Made by a program: the position numbers and the translations under genes
Shown: positions 1 to 7,946 of the stretch, piece by piece
Layout of the letters: each line of letters starts with the position of its first letter
Numbering within the stretch: position 1 is the first letter of the stretch
Notes under the pieces: model-generated
Databases searched by the model: none
The model's input: only the letters and a program-made list of their open reading frames with translations
Told to the model about the DNA's origin: nothing
Source: an uncultured Arthrobacter sp.
GTDB lineage: Bacteria; Actinomycetota; Actinomycetes; Actinomycetales; Micrococcaceae
DNA length: 64,000 bases
Direction: 5' to 3'
Assembly (NCBI RefSeq): GCF_947493765.1
Contig: NZ_CANLSZ010000003.1
Span: 310,001 to 374,000 of the forward strand

Positions 1-191
1 GGTCGCTGCGCTCCATCGAGGCGGCCAGCGGCGTGCGCATCGCATATCTCACCCGCTTCGGCGAAGGCATCCTGCCCACCTCGGAGACGAGCTACCAGCA
101 GGGGGACATCCTGCACGCCATGATGCAGACGACGGCGACCGACGAGATCGGCCGGATCCTCGCCGCCGCACCGAAGGAGGAGATCCAGTGA
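1..191 (+). CDS. TrkA-family K+ uptake regulator, C-terminal fragment (5' end outside window)
   Basis: Only the last 62 codons are present, in the frame that opens at base 3 and stops at TGA 189-191. The fragment contains TRFGEGILPTSETSYQQGD, which fits a TrkA-C (RCK C-terminal) domain whose ligand-binding sheet regulates K+ transport at the membrane. The stop overlaps the GTG of the next gene in a GTGA arrangement, so the two are translationally coupled. Actinobacteria commonly carry two adjacent trkA-like genes (CeoB/CeoC type), which supports the call. The Rossmann NAD-binding half lies upstream of the window and cannot be inspected. Confidence 0.8.
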   Translation, partial: SLRSIEAASGVRIAYLTRFGEGILPTSETSYQQGDILHAMMQTTATDEIGRILAAAPKEEIQ

Positions 192-859
192 GGGTCGTCA
201 TCGCGGGAGCGGGCAGCGTCGGCTCGTCGATCGCCCGGGAGCTGCTCGGCAACAAGCACGAGATCCTGCTCATCGACGAGAAGCCCGAGGCCATCGGGCG
301 CAGCGGCCTCAAGGGTGCCAAGTGGCTCATCGGTGATGCGTGCGAGCTGACGACCCTCAAGGACGCGCACCTGGAGGAGGCCGACGTCGTCGTCTCGGCG
401 ACCGGCGACGACAAGGTCAATCTGGTGGTCTCCCTGCTCGCCAAGAGCGAGTTCGGGGTGGGCCGCACGGTGGGCCGGGTCAACAATCCCAAGAACGACT
501 GGATGTTCGACGACTCCTGGGGCGTGGACGTGGCGGTCAACACCCCGCGGCTCATGACGGCGCTCGTGGAGGAGGCCGTGGAGATCGGCGACCTGGTGCG
601 CCTGCTGACGCTGCAGACCGGTGTCTCGTCCATCGTGGAGTTCACGGTCCCGCAGGACTCCCCCCTCGTGGGCGGCACCATCGGCGCGGTCACGCTGCCG
701 GAGGACTGCGCCGTCGTGGCTGTCCTGCGGGACGACTCGCCCTTCAGTCCCAGTGCCGACGACGTCATCGAGGCCGGGGACGAGATCTTCTTCCTGGCCG
801 CCATCGCCGTGGAGGACGAACTGCGCGTGGCCCTGGCGGCCCGCACCGACGGGGACTAG
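188..859 (+). CDS. TrkA-family potassium uptake regulatory protein
   Basis: This 223-aa protein is a cytosolic NAD(H)-binding gate or regulator of a Trk/Ktr-type potassium channel. Residues 4-15 give the Rossmann glycine loop (VIAGAGSVGSSI), followed by an acidic residue at the end of strand 2 (LIDE, about residue 30). The TrkA-N domain spans roughly 1-125 and the TrkA-C domain roughly 140-215, the standard length for the family. Translation starts at GTG 188 after a strong GGAGGAG ribosome site that lies inside the end of the preceding trkA-like gene, so both are probably one transcript. The stop TAG shares a CTAG tetranucleotide with the stop of the convergent DUF3159 gene. No transporter subunit (TrkH/KtrB) is in the window. 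Confidence 0.9.
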   Translation: MRVVIAGAGSVGSSIARELLGNKHEILLIDEKPEAIGRSGLKGAKWLIGDACELTTLKDAHLEEADVVVSATGDDKVNLVVSLLAKSEFGVGRTVGRVNNPKNDWMFDDSWGVDVAVNTPRLMTALVEEAVEIGDLVRLLTLQTGVSSIVEFTVPQDSPLVGGTIGAVTLPEDCAVVAVLRDDSPFSPSADDVIEAGDEIFFLAAIAVEDELRVALAARTDGD

Positions 860-1692
860 ACCGGATCGTCGGTACGCGGGGCGAGGGGGCCCTGGTCGTC
901 GGCGTCGGTCGGCGCCGGGGTCGGCGGCCGGGAGACCAGCCAGGCCAGCCACAGCCCGAGGGCGTAGAGCGGCAGTCCCATGGCCACGCGTGAGGACCCG
1001 AGGGCCGTCACGTTGTCGGCGAGATAGAGCGGCACCTGCACCGCGAGGCGCAGCGCGAGCACGGAGACGATGATCCAGGTCGCGACGGCGTAGGCGCGCA
1101 CGCGCACCGGATCCTTGCGCCAGTCGATGCCCTCGTTGCGGATGAAACCGAAGAGCAGCCCGGCGAAGGGCCAGCGGACGAGCACCGAGATCGCCATCGC
1201 GACGATGTAGGCGCCGTTGATGAAGAAGCCCGGCAGGAAGAAGTCCGTGGCGTTGCCGGTCCGCTGCGCCACGAAGGCGCAGAAGGCGACCCCGACGAGT
1301 CCGGCGACCGCCTGGGTGAGGGGCTTCCGCGCCACGAGGCGGAGGGCGGTGAAGACCGCGGAGAGGACCAGCGCCGCGACGAGCGAGACGGTCAGGTCGC
1401 GGGTGACGGTGAACACGAGCGTGAACACGAGCCCGGGGACGATGCTCTCGGCGAGGCCCTGGACCCCGCCGATGGAGGAGAGCACGTCGATCTGGCCGGA
1501 GTCGTGCCGGCGGACCCCGGATCTGGCCGCGTACTGGGAGGCGACGTCGGCTGCCGTCGGTCCCGCCTGCTCGGCGGCCCGTCCCCCCGCGTCGACGCGT
1601 CCCCCGTCGCGAGGCGGGGACGGCGGGGCCGCCCGGGTGTCCCGGTCGGGGGGATCGGGGGCCGCACCTGGCTCGCCGGTCGGGTGGGTCAT
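856..1692 (-). CDS. DUF3159 family multi-pass membrane protein
   Basis: This 278-aa protein has a proline-, arginine- and aspartate-rich, probably disordered N-terminus of about 65 residues. A conserved block follows (DVLSSIGGVQGLAESIVPG, about 69-87), and then roughly six hydrophobic segments between residues 88 and 255. This layout matches the actinobacterial DUF3159 family, whose function is unknown. The gene is last in a leftward group dut, DUF3710, OB-fold, DUF3159, with one base separating it from the OB-fold gene, so coexpression is very likely. Short charged loops such as RNEGIDWRKDP suggest a polytopic inner-membrane protein rather than a transporter with known motifs. Family assignment is confident; role is unknown. 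Confidence 0.8.
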   Translation of the reverse strand: MTHPTGEPGAAPDPPDRDTRAAPPSPPRDGGRVDAGGRAAEQAGPTAADVASQYAARSGVRRHDSGQIDVLSSIGGVQGLAESIVPGLVFTLVFTVTRDLTVSLVAALVLSAVFTALRLVARKPLTQAVAGLVGVAFCAFVAQRTGNATDFFLPGFFINGAYIVAMAISVLVRWPFAGLLFGFIRNEGIDWRKDPVRVRAYAVATWIIVSVLALRLAVQVPLYLADNVTALGSSRVAMGLPLYALGLWLAWLVSRPPTPAPTDADDQGPLAPRTDDPV

Positions 1693-1693
1693 G

Positions 1694-2050
1694 TCAGTTC
1701 TCCTCGGGTCGGCCGATGATCTCGTAGCGGGGGTTGTACACGGTGGGGGTACCGGCGACCCGGCTCAGCATCCCCTCGAAGCGCAGCGCCGCACCGGCCT
1801 GGATGCCGGGGACCCGCCGCTGGCCCATCCAGATGATGCGCACGCTCTCCCCCGCGCCGATCCGGCCGTCCCGGTCGAGCCGCGCGTGGACGGCGAACGA
1901 CGGCGTCGCCGACGCCGGGGCGATGGTCACCCGCTCGATGACCCCCCGCGCCCTGATCCTGCCGCGCTCGGGCAGCGGGACCCAGGATCCCCGGAGCTCG
2001 GCCGCAGGGACGCCGGGAGCGTCGTCGGGGGTGTGCAGGCGGGCGGTCAC
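1694..2050 (-). CDS. OB-fold nucleic-acid-binding domain protein
   Basis: This 118-aa protein consists essentially of one small beta-barrel. Alternating hydrophobic strands (RGVIERVTIAP, FAVHARLDRDGR, VRIIWMGQRRVPGIQ, RFEGML) fit the OB fold, a family that binds single-stranded nucleic acid or oligosaccharide. IWMGQRRVPGI is typical of the single-OB actinobacterial proteins encoded between DUF3159 and DUF3710. No catalytic residues are visible. It is packed six bases downstream of DUF3710 and one base upstream of DUF3159 on the same strand. With dut in the same group, a role in nucleic-acid or nucleotide upkeep is possible, but this rests on context only. Confidence 0.75.
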   Translation of the reverse strand: MTARLHTPDDAPGVPAAELRGSWVPLPERGRIRARGVIERVTIAPASATPSFAVHARLDRDGRIGAGESVRIIWMGQRRVPGIQAGAALRFEGMLSRVAGTPTVYNPRYEIIGRPEEN

Positions 2051-2056
2051 GGTGCC

Positions 2057-2998
2057 CTAGCGGGTCTCGGTGATCTCGGGACCGCGCTCGAGCGGGTTCG
2101 GGAGGTCCCGGGCGGGCGCCGGACCCGCTGCAGGCGGCGCTTCGGCCGCGCTGGTCGGCAGTCTCAGCTGCAGCAGTTCGCGGGGCGGCAGCGGCTGATC
2201 CCCGCGGACGACGACGACGCTGCGGAAGAGCTGTTCCACCGGCGCCGCTGCCTCACGCTGCAGCGCAGCCGGGCCGCCCAGCACACCCCGCAGGAACCAG
2301 CGGGGTCCGTTGACGCCCACGAACCGCGCCAGGCGGACACCGGCCTGGCCGTCGGGCGTCTGCGCGGGGACCTTCGCCAGCAGTTCCGTACCGAGGACGC
2401 CGGGCCGTTCCTCCACAGTGCCGCCCTGGGAACCCACCGAGGCGCCGATCTGCCCCCGTATCTCGTCCCACAGACCCTCGGTCTTCGGAGCGGCGAAGGC
2501 CTGCAGCTGCAGCGTGGACCCGCCGAGATCCAGGGTGACGGCGATGACCCGCTTGCTGCGCTCCTCGACCTCGAGCCGCAGCTGGAGCCCCTCGGCCGCA
2601 TTGATCCGCAGTGCACCGAGGTCGATGTAGCCGGACTCCGTGTCCTGCTCCGAGGCGTCGAAGGGTCCGAGGGTGGCCCGGTCGTACTCGGCGCTCGAGA
2701 CGTGTGCCGGCGGAGCGGAGGCAGCGGCGGTCACCTCGTCGGTCATGGTGTCGGTCATGGTGTCGGTCACCGCGTCGGGGGTCGGGCCGGCATCTTCGGT
2801 CGAGCCCGCATCCGTCGTCGAGCCCGCATCCGTGGTCGAGCCGGCGTCGGGCGTGGGGTCGGCGTCCCCGGTCTTCCCTTCGGCCGGGCCGGTATCGGTG
2901 ATGTCCGACGGGGTCTGCGCGGCCTCCGTCGACGCCCTCCGGTCGGTGGAATCGGTGGAGTCGTCCTGCTTCTTCTTCCTGGAGCGGCCAAAAGCCAT
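2057..2998 (-). CDS. DUF3710 domain-containing protein
   Basis: This 313-aa protein starts MAFGRSRKKK, a basic N-terminus typical of DUF3710 proteins. Residues 40-95 form a low-complexity acidic linker with repeated TDAGS units. The conserved globular DUF3710 region follows from about residue 105 (YIDLGALRINAAEG, then VIAVTLDLGGSTLQLQAFAAP, and LWDEIRGQI). The C-terminal 35 residues are again proline/alanine rich. No signal peptide or membrane segment is visible, so it is probably cytosolic. It lies between dut (78 bases upstream) and the OB-fold gene (6 bases downstream). Function is unknown across the family; the fixed neighbourhood with dut is the only hint. Confidence 0.8.
   Translation of the reverse strand: MAFGRSRKKKQDDSTDSTDRRASTEAAQTPSDITDTGPAEGKTGDADPTPDAGSTTDAGSTTDAGSTEDAGPTPDAVTDTMTDTMTDEVTAAASAPPAHVSSAEYDRATLGPFDASEQDTESGYIDLGALRINAAEGLQLRLEVEERSKRVIAVTLDLGGSTLQLQAFAAPKTEGLWDEIRGQIGASVGSQGGTVEERPGVLGTELLAKVPAQTPDGQAGVRLARFVGVNGPRWFLRGVLGGPAALQREAAAPVEQLFRSVVVVRGDQPLPPRELLQLRLPTSAAEAPPAAGPAPARDLPNPLERGPEITETR
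2738..2854 (-). repeat. Short in-frame tandem repeats in the DUF3710 linker
   Basis: Codons 49-87 of the DUF3710 gene encode repeated five-residue TDAGS-type units followed by a duplicated DTMT motif. At the DNA level the repeats read as gcatccgtsgtcgagcc-like units on the plus strand. They sit in the disordered linker, so length changes by slippage would be tolerated. Confidence 0.7.
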
Positions 2999-3076
2999 GT
3001 ACGGGGTCCTTCCTGGTTGATCGGATGAGGTCTTCGGTGGGGTGGTCGCGAGGCGGGGTCAGGGGCGGGGGGTCAC

Positions 3077-3535
3077 TCAGCCGCCGAAGCCGCCCGTGGA
3101 TCCGAAACCGGCGTCGCCACGGGCGCTGGCGGGCAACCGGTCCACCGTCGTGAACACCGCGTGCTCCACGCGCTGGATGACCAGCTGGGCGATGCGGTCG
3201 CCCCGGCGCAGGCTCACCGCCTCCGTGGGATCGGTGTTCAGCAGGCAGACCATGATCTCACCCCGGTACCCGGCGTCCACCGTGCCCGGCGCGTTGACGA
3301 TCGTGACGCCGTGCCGCGCCGCGAGGCCCGATCTCGGGTGGACCAGGCCCACGTAGCCGGACGGCAGGGCGAGGGCGACACCCGTGGGGACGAGCTCTCG
3401 CCGGCCCGGTGCGAGCACCAGGTTGACGGCGGTGCGCAGGTCTGCCCCCGCATCGCCCTCCGTCGCGTACGCGGGAGGTTCGAGGCCGTCGTCGAGCATC
3501 CTGACCTGGACCGGGAGGCCCTGCTGTATACCCAT
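3077..3535 (-). CDS. dut: dUTP diphosphatase (dUTPase)
   Basis: This 152-aa trimeric dUTPase hydrolyses dUTP to dUMP and pyrophosphate, keeping uracil out of DNA and feeding thymidylate synthesis. The five family motifs are visible in order: [44 protein letters not shown] and the glycine-rich C-terminal arm [10 protein letters not shown] that closes over the active site. I chose ATG 3535 ([11 protein letters not shown]) because GGAG lies at a good distance upstream and the resulting length fits the family; a longer frame to 3580 adds non-conserved residues. It heads the leftward group with DUF3710, the OB-fold gene and DUF3159, and is divergent from DUF3093. Confidence 0.95.
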   Translation of the reverse strand: MGIQQGLPVQVRMLDDGLEPPAYATEGDAGADLRTAVNLVLAPGRRELVPTGVALALPSGYVGLVHPRSGLAARHGVTIVNAPGTVDAGYRGEIMVCLLNTDPTEAVSLRRGDRIAQLVIQRVEHAVFTTVDRLPASARGDAGFGSTGGFGG

Positions 3536-3639
3536 TGAACGCTTCTCCAACGCAACCCGTCCGGTGACCCAGCCCCCCACTTTAGCGCCTCCACCCGGGT
3601 GCGGCCCGACCCCGGGCCAAAGAGTGGAATGCTGGAGTC

Positions 3640-4116
3640 ATGTCCAGCGCGCCGAGGGAAGTACCTCCGAACACACCAGACCGGACCGTCCTCTACGACG
3701 AGCGCCTGTGGCCCTCCTTCTGGGTCTGGGTCATCGCGGCGGGCTTCTCCGCCGCCACGATCGTGATGTTCGCACCCATCTCGATGCTCGTCGGGTACTC
3801 GGTCGCCGTAGTGGTCGCAGCGGTGGTCTTCACGCTCCTCATCCTCTCCACGCCGCGGATCACCGTCACGCCCGGGACCCTCAGCGTGGGCCGCGCCACG
3901 ATCGAGCGCAAGTACCTCGGAGAGGTGTCCTGGTACGCCGGGGAGGATGCCACCTTCCAGCGCGGACGCGGGCTGAACGGGCTGGCGTACCTGTGCATCA
4001 GGGGGTGGATCTCGCCGGTCGTCCGGGTGGAGGTCGTCGACCCGGAGGACCGCACCCCGTACTGGCTCACCTCGTCGCGGCGACCCGAGCGCCTCGCCGC
4101 GGCCCTGGCCGACTGA
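3640..4116 (+). CDS. DUF3093 family membrane protein
   Basis: This 158-aa protein has two close hydrophobic segments at about residues 27-48 and 51-72 and then a cytoplasmic-looking beta-rich domain (TVTPGTLSVGRATIERKYLG). The sequence AYLCIRGWISPVVRVEVVDPEDRTPYWLTSSRRPERLAAAL is split here only by my reading of its conserved core, RGWI...VVDPEDRTPYWL, which identifies DUF3093. Function is unknown. The gene is divergent from dut and convergent with DUF4193, an arrangement common in Actinobacteria. A weak -10-like AATGCT sits six bases before the ATG, so it may be leaderless. Confidence 0.85.
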   Translation: MSSAPREVPPNTPDRTVLYDERLWPSFWVWVIAAGFSAATIVMFAPISMLVGYSVAVVVAAVVFTLLILSTPRITVTPGTLSVGRATIERKYLGEVSWYAGEDATFQRGRGLNGLAYLCIRGWISPVVRVEVVDPEDRTPYWLTSSRRPERLAAALAD

Positions 4117-4128
4117 GCCGGCCAGGAG

Positions 4129-4356
4129 TCAGCCCTCGCAGTCGACGCAGTAGGGCGCACCGTGGCGGTGCACCGCGATCTGGGACCGATGGCGCACGAG
4201 GAAGCAGGACGCACAGGTGAATTCGTCAGCCTGGGCCGGCAGGATCTCCACGGAGATCTCCTCGGTGGCCGGATCGGCCCCCGGTAGGTCGAAGGCGTCG
4301 GCCGCCCGTACCTCGTCGTCGTCGATCACCTGCTGCGGCGTGTGGTCCGTCGCCAT
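4129..4356 (-). CDS. DUF4193 family small zinc-ribbon-like protein
   Basis: This 75-aa protein ends in a conserved four-cysteine module: FTCASCFLVRHRSQIA followed by YCVDCEG. The CxxC-x(17-19)-CxxC spacing would bind one metal ion. The N-terminal half is acidic (EVRAADAFDLPGADPATEE). This is the DUF4193 family, small actinobacterial proteins that usually neighbour DUF3093 and sepH, as here. The start ATG 4356 (MATDHTPQQV) was preferred because family members begin MATD; the frame stays open to 4533 but the extra residues are not conserved. Function is unknown; the ribbon resembles those of RNA-polymerase-associated proteins, which is only an analogy. Confidence 0.85.
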   Translation of the reverse strand: MATDHTPQQVIDDDEVRAADAFDLPGADPATEEISVEILPAQADEFTCASCFLVRHRSQIAVHRHGAPYCVDCEG

Positions 4357-4422
4357 CCGTGTGCCTGCCTTCCCTCGTCCCCGACCCGCCCGATCCTGCA
4401 GGACCCGGGTCCACTCGGCTGC

Positions 4423-4454
4423 CATAACGCAGGGAACCCATAACGCAGGGAACC
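4423..4454. repeat. Perfect 16-bp tandem duplication upstream of DUF4193
   Basis: The unit cataacgcagggaacc occurs twice head-to-tail with no mismatch (4423-4438 and 4439-4454). It lies 67 bases upstream of the DUF4193 start. Read on the minus strand each copy ends in gcgttatg, an AT-richer step that could act as a -10 element, so a promoter may have been duplicated. Confidence 0.9.
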
Positions 4455-4570
4455 GCGGATTTGTGCCCGCCAGGGCCCGGTCCGGCCCGCCACGCCTCGG
4501 GGTGTAGTAGGAATGAGTGCGATTCAGTGGCACAGTTTCTCCTAGTGATCACTGTCGGCTGGAGGATTTG

Positions 4571-5950
4571 ATGCAGGAGCTACGCCTGGTGGGTGTCCAT
4601 GAGGATGGCCACCACCTGCTGTTGAGCAGCGAACAGGGCGTGTCGTTCCGGCTGCCCATCGACGATGAGCTGCGCCGGGCGAGCGAACCCTCCGCCGACC
4701 GCCAGCCACCCGCGGCGCGGCCCCTCCCCGAGAAGCCGCGCACCCGACCCGCCCGGCCGACCGTCCAGCTCACTCCCCGTGACATCCAGGCACGGATCCG
4801 TTCCGGCGCCTCCGCCGAGCAGGTCGCCGAGGAGTCGGGGCTCGACCTGGCGCACGTGCAGCGCTACGAGGGACCGGTCAGGGCGGAGCGCGACTACGTG
4901 GCGTACCTCGCCCAGCGTGTCGAGGTGGCCACGCCGCTGCCCAGCCACGACGGCTACCGTTCGGCCTTCGGGGACGATCCCGCGCTGCTCGGGGACATGG
5001 TGGCCTTCCGTCTCCAGGAGTTCGGCGTGGACCCGTCGGAGCTCGAGTGGGACTCCTGGCGCCGACCGGACGGGTCCTGGCACGTCGAGGCGGTCTTCGA
5101 GCTGCCCGACGATTCCGCGGTGGACCTGGGAGAACAGCCTCCCGCCCGGTGGAGCTACAACCCCACGCGCAAGACGGTCACGAACGCCAACCGGTGGGCG
5201 CAGGTCCTGAGCGAGCTCGAGCCCCTCGACGGCCCGCTGCCCGCGCGGCGGCTGAGTGCCGTGGCAGACCACGTGTTCGACTTCGAGGCGGACGGCCCCA
5301 CGGATGCGACGATGTCCTCCGACGCCGACCAGGACGGACTCCTGGATGTGCTCCGCTCGCGCCGCGGTCAGCGACTGGGAGCCGACGAGGAGGGCGACGA
5401 CGCCCTCGCGGAGCTCCTGACGCGGGGCAGCATCCCTGCCGCCCACCCTCGCGACGCGGACGACGGCGACGACGTCGTGGCTCCCGGCCTGAGCCTCGCC
5501 CCGGCGCCCCCCGGCCAGGACGACGCGGATCCGGAGGACGGCCTCAACGAGGACGGGACGCCGAAACTGTACGACGGCGTCAGCACCGAGACGCGGGAGA
5601 TCAGCATCTTCGCGCACCCGGCACGGCGGTCACAGCCCGCCATGCCGGCACAGCCCCACACACCAGTACAGCAAGCTCAAGCAGAGCAAGCACCCGGGCA
5701 GCAGGCACCCGGGCAGCAGGGCGCCGACGAGCAGGACCGCGGCACCGCACAGCAGGAACCCGCGGCCGGCGAGGGCGCCGGTCGGCAGGCCAGGGACGCG
5801 CGGAAGGGCTCGGCGAAGGGTCAGGGCAAGGACCAGGGCAAGGCTGCGAGCAGGGACGGTATCGAGCCCGCCGGGGACCGCCGACCGAAGCCCAAGCGCT
5901 CGAGCGTCCCCAGCTGGGACGACATCGTCTTCGGGCGCAAGGGCGACTGA
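4571..5950 (+). CDS. sepH: Septation protein SepH (DUF3071)
   Basis: This 459-aa protein begins MQELRLVGVHEDG, the signature start of the SepH/DUF3071 family. In Streptomyces SepH binds FtsZ and promotes filament assembly at division sites. A helix-turn-helix region is visible at about residues 67-96 (LTPRDIQARI, then SAEQVAEESGL). The conserved alpha/beta part extends to about residue 210, and a long acidic, then glutamine/alanine-rich disordered tail with APGQQ repeats ends in a basic stretch (PKPKRSSVPSWDDIVFGRK). ATG 4571 is preceded by GGAGGA at 4561-4566. A perfect palindrome agtgatcact (4544-4553) sits just upstream. FtsZ, SepF and Wag31 are encoded at the other end of the window. Confidence 0.93.
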   Translation: MQELRLVGVHEDGHHLLLSSEQGVSFRLPIDDELRRASEPSADRQPPAARPLPEKPRTRPARPTVQLTPRDIQARIRSGASAEQVAEESGLDLAHVQRYEGPVRAERDYVAYLAQRVEVATPLPSHDGYRSAFGDDPALLGDMVAFRLQEFGVDPSELEWDSWRRPDGSWHVEAVFELPDDSAVDLGEQPPARWSYNPTRKTVTNANRWAQVLSELEPLDGPLPARRLSAVADHVFDFEADGPTDATMSSDADQDGLLDVLRSRRGQRLGADEEGDDALAELLTRGSIPAAHPRDADDGDDVVAPGLSLAPAPPGQDDADPEDGLNEDGTPKLYDGVSTETREISIFAHPARRSQPAMPAQPHTPVQQAQAEQAPGQQAPGQQGADEQDRGTAQQEPAAGEGAGRQARDARKGSAKGQGKDQGKAASRDGIEPAGDRRPKPKRSSVPSWDDIVFGRKGD

Positions 5951-6028
5951 CGAACCGCACCCGAGGCCCTGCACGGCGTCGCCGCTGGGAGGGTGAGGTG
6001 CGGAGAATCAGAGCTGCAGGCCCGGACC

Positions 6029-6745
6029 TCAGTGGTCCAGCAGGCTGAGTACCGGATCCCCCGGCCGCACCGGCGATCCCGCATCGAACGGGAGCGGGAT
6101 CTCGTTCGAGGCCAGCGAGGGCGAGACTCCTGATGTCTGGCGTCGCATGTGGTGCCGGCGGCAGAGGGTCTCGTAGCCGATCACCGGCTCGCCGGGCTCC
6201 GCTGCCACCGGTGCCGCGTCGACGTCTCCCACCACCATCTGGTCCCCCTCGACCACCATGACGCCGTCCACGGTGCGTGCGTTGTGCGTGGCGCGCCGGC
6301 CGCACCAGCACAGGGCCTCCACCTGCAGGACCTGCACGCGGTCGGCGAGCTCGATGAGGCGCTGCGATCCGGGGAAGAGCCTGGTGCGGAAATCCGAGGT
6401 GATCCCGAAGCAGAAGGCGTCGATGCCCATCTCGTCGACGACGCGCGCGAGCTGGTCGATCTGGTGCGTCGTGTAGAACTGCGCCTCGTCGCACACCACG
6501 TAGTCGATGCGGGCGCCCCTGGTCTGCCGGTCCGCCAGCTCGCCCCAGAAGTCGGTGTCCGGGAGCACCTCGACGGCGGGGACGCGCAGCCCGAGGCGGC
6601 TCGAGATGATCGAGTCCCCGCCGCGGTCGTGCGAGCTGAAGAGCACGCCGCGCCGCCCGCGGGCCTTGTGGTTGTGGTCCATCTGGAGGGCCAGCGTGGA
6701 CTTGCCGCAGTCCATGGTGCCCGAGAAGAACAGCAGTTCAGCCAC
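6029..6745 (-). CDS. tdk: Thymidine kinase (type II)
   Basis: This 238-aa cytosolic enzyme phosphorylates thymidine with ATP in the dTMP salvage pathway. The P-loop GTMDCGKST is at residues 9-17 and the conserved DEAQF Walker-B/lid motif lies near residue 85. Metal-binding cysteines and a histidine (CWCGRR and later LCRRHH) match the zinc-stabilised lasso domain of type II enzymes. About 30 extra C-terminal residues extend beyond the usual bacterial length. The GTG start lies eight bases inside the end of the upstream alkaline-phosphatase-like gene, indicating translational coupling in the order DUF5998, phosphatase-like, tdk. Confidence 0.95.
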   Translation of the reverse strand: MAELLFFSGTMDCGKSTLALQMDHNHKARGRRGVLFSSHDRGGDSIISSRLGLRVPAVEVLPDTDFWGELADRQTRGARIDYVVCDEAQFYTTHQIDQLARVVDEMGIDAFCFGITSDFRTRLFPGSQRLIELADRVQVLQVEALCWCGRRATHNARTVDGVMVVEGDQMVVGDVDAAPVAAEPGEPVIGYETLCRRHHMRRQTSGVSPSLASNEIPLPFDAGSPVRPGDPVLSLLDH

Positions 6746-7940
6746 GAGCGGCGCTCCTCCGGCGTGCCCGGGGCGGACGGACCTCGGGCGTCGGGAGGCG
6801 CAGCAGGGGGATGTCCCGCTCGCTCCGCGTCAGGGAGCCGTGCTGGCCGATCATCTCGAACGCCGCCGGCTCGCTGCGCCGCCCGTCGAAGAGGGCGATG
6901 TCCTCCCTCGCCAGGACCAGCAGGTCCCCGATGCGCGGCAGTACGGTCTCGCTCACGGTGCCGAAGTAGCCCTGCTGCACGGCCTCGTCGCGGGTGAGGA
7001 GCCACGCGCGTGAGCCGAAGGCAGCGTCCCAGCGCTCCCTCAGCGCGGCACGCGCACGGTCGTCGAGATCGGGCTCGAGGTAGAGATGGAGCATGCGGGG
7101 CTCGCCACCGGTGTGGGCCACGCCCTCGACGAGCCCGGCGTGCTGCGAGTAGTCGATGCGTCGGGACGCCGGGACGTCCACCATGCCGTGATCGGCGGTC
7201 AGCAGCAGCAGGGTGTCCGGCGGGACCCTCCGGGCGAGGAGCTTCAGCGCGCCGTCGAGATCCTCGAGGGCACGCAGCCATTCCGCGGAGGCGGCGCCGT
7301 GCCGGTGTCCGGCCTTGTCGAGGTCGTTGACGTAGAAGTACAGGAGCCCGGTCGGGGTGGCGGCGAGGCGCTCGGCCGCCGCGTCGACACGCGCGTGGAT
7401 GGTGTTCGCCCCGACGAACTGCCCGCCGCGCAGGGCGGCCCTGGTCATCGGGGAGTCCGCGAACCGCGGCTGGCTCACGGTGGTGACGGGCAGGTGCTCC
7501 GCCGCGGTCTCGAAGACGGTGGCGTGCGGCTGCCAGACGAGCGGGTCGACACCGGCGTCCCAGCGTCCCAGCATGTTCACCACGCGGGACTGCCCGGGAT
7601 CGAGCACGTCGTAGCCCACCAGTCCGTGCCGGCCCGGTGGGAGGCCGGTGCCCAGACTGGCCAGCGACGCCGCGGTCGTCGAGGGGAACGCGGCCGAGAG
7701 CCTGAGCGCCGCATCGAGCCCGGAGCGCAGGAACGGGGCGTGGGCGGCGTGCTTCCGCAGCAGCCCCAGCCCCAGGCCGTCCACCATGACGACGGCCGCC
7801 CGGCGCGCGCGGGGCAGCCCCAGCGCGTTCTCGAACCCGGGGACGTCCAGCGCGGCGGCCGCGCTGGTCATCACCTCGGCCACGGTGGAGGCGCCGTACG
7901 CGGGCGCTGCCGGAAGAGGCTCCCGATGCAGGAAGGTCAC
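6738..7940 (-). CDS. Alkaline-phosphatase-superfamily (type I phosphodiesterase/nucleotide pyrophosphatase) protein
   Basis: This 400-aa protein has the metal-site layout of the superfamily. The first aspartate is in VVMVDGLGLG (D54). A threonine nucleophile region PSTTAASLASLGTG starts near residue 86. The second metal site TADHGMVD lies near 255 and a further histidine occurs in DYSQHAG. No signal peptide is visible, so it is probably cytosolic. It should hydrolyse phosphodiesters or nucleotide pyrophosphates; the substrate is not evident. It lies between DUF5998 (six bases upstream) and tdk (8-base overlap), and nucleotide metabolism is suggested by that context only. The start is GTG 7940. 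Confidence 0.88.
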   Translation of the reverse strand: MTFLHREPLPAAPAYGASTVAEVMTSAAAALDVPGFENALGLPRARRAAVVMVDGLGLGLLRKHAAHAPFLRSGLDAALRLSAAFPSTTAASLASLGTGLPPGRHGLVGYDVLDPGQSRVVNMLGRWDAGVDPLVWQPHATVFETAAEHLPVTTVSQPRFADSPMTRAALRGGQFVGANTIHARVDAAAERLAATPTGLLYFYVNDLDKAGHRHGAASAEWLRALEDLDGALKLLARRVPPDTLLLLTADHGMVDVPASRRIDYSQHAGLVEGVAHTGGEPRMLHLYLEPDLDDRARAALRERWDAAFGSRAWLLTRDEAVQQGYFGTVSETVLPRIGDLLVLAREDIALFDGRRSEPAAFEMIGQHGSLTRSERDIPLLRLPTPEVRPPRARRRSAARG

Positions 7941-7946
7941 GCGGCT

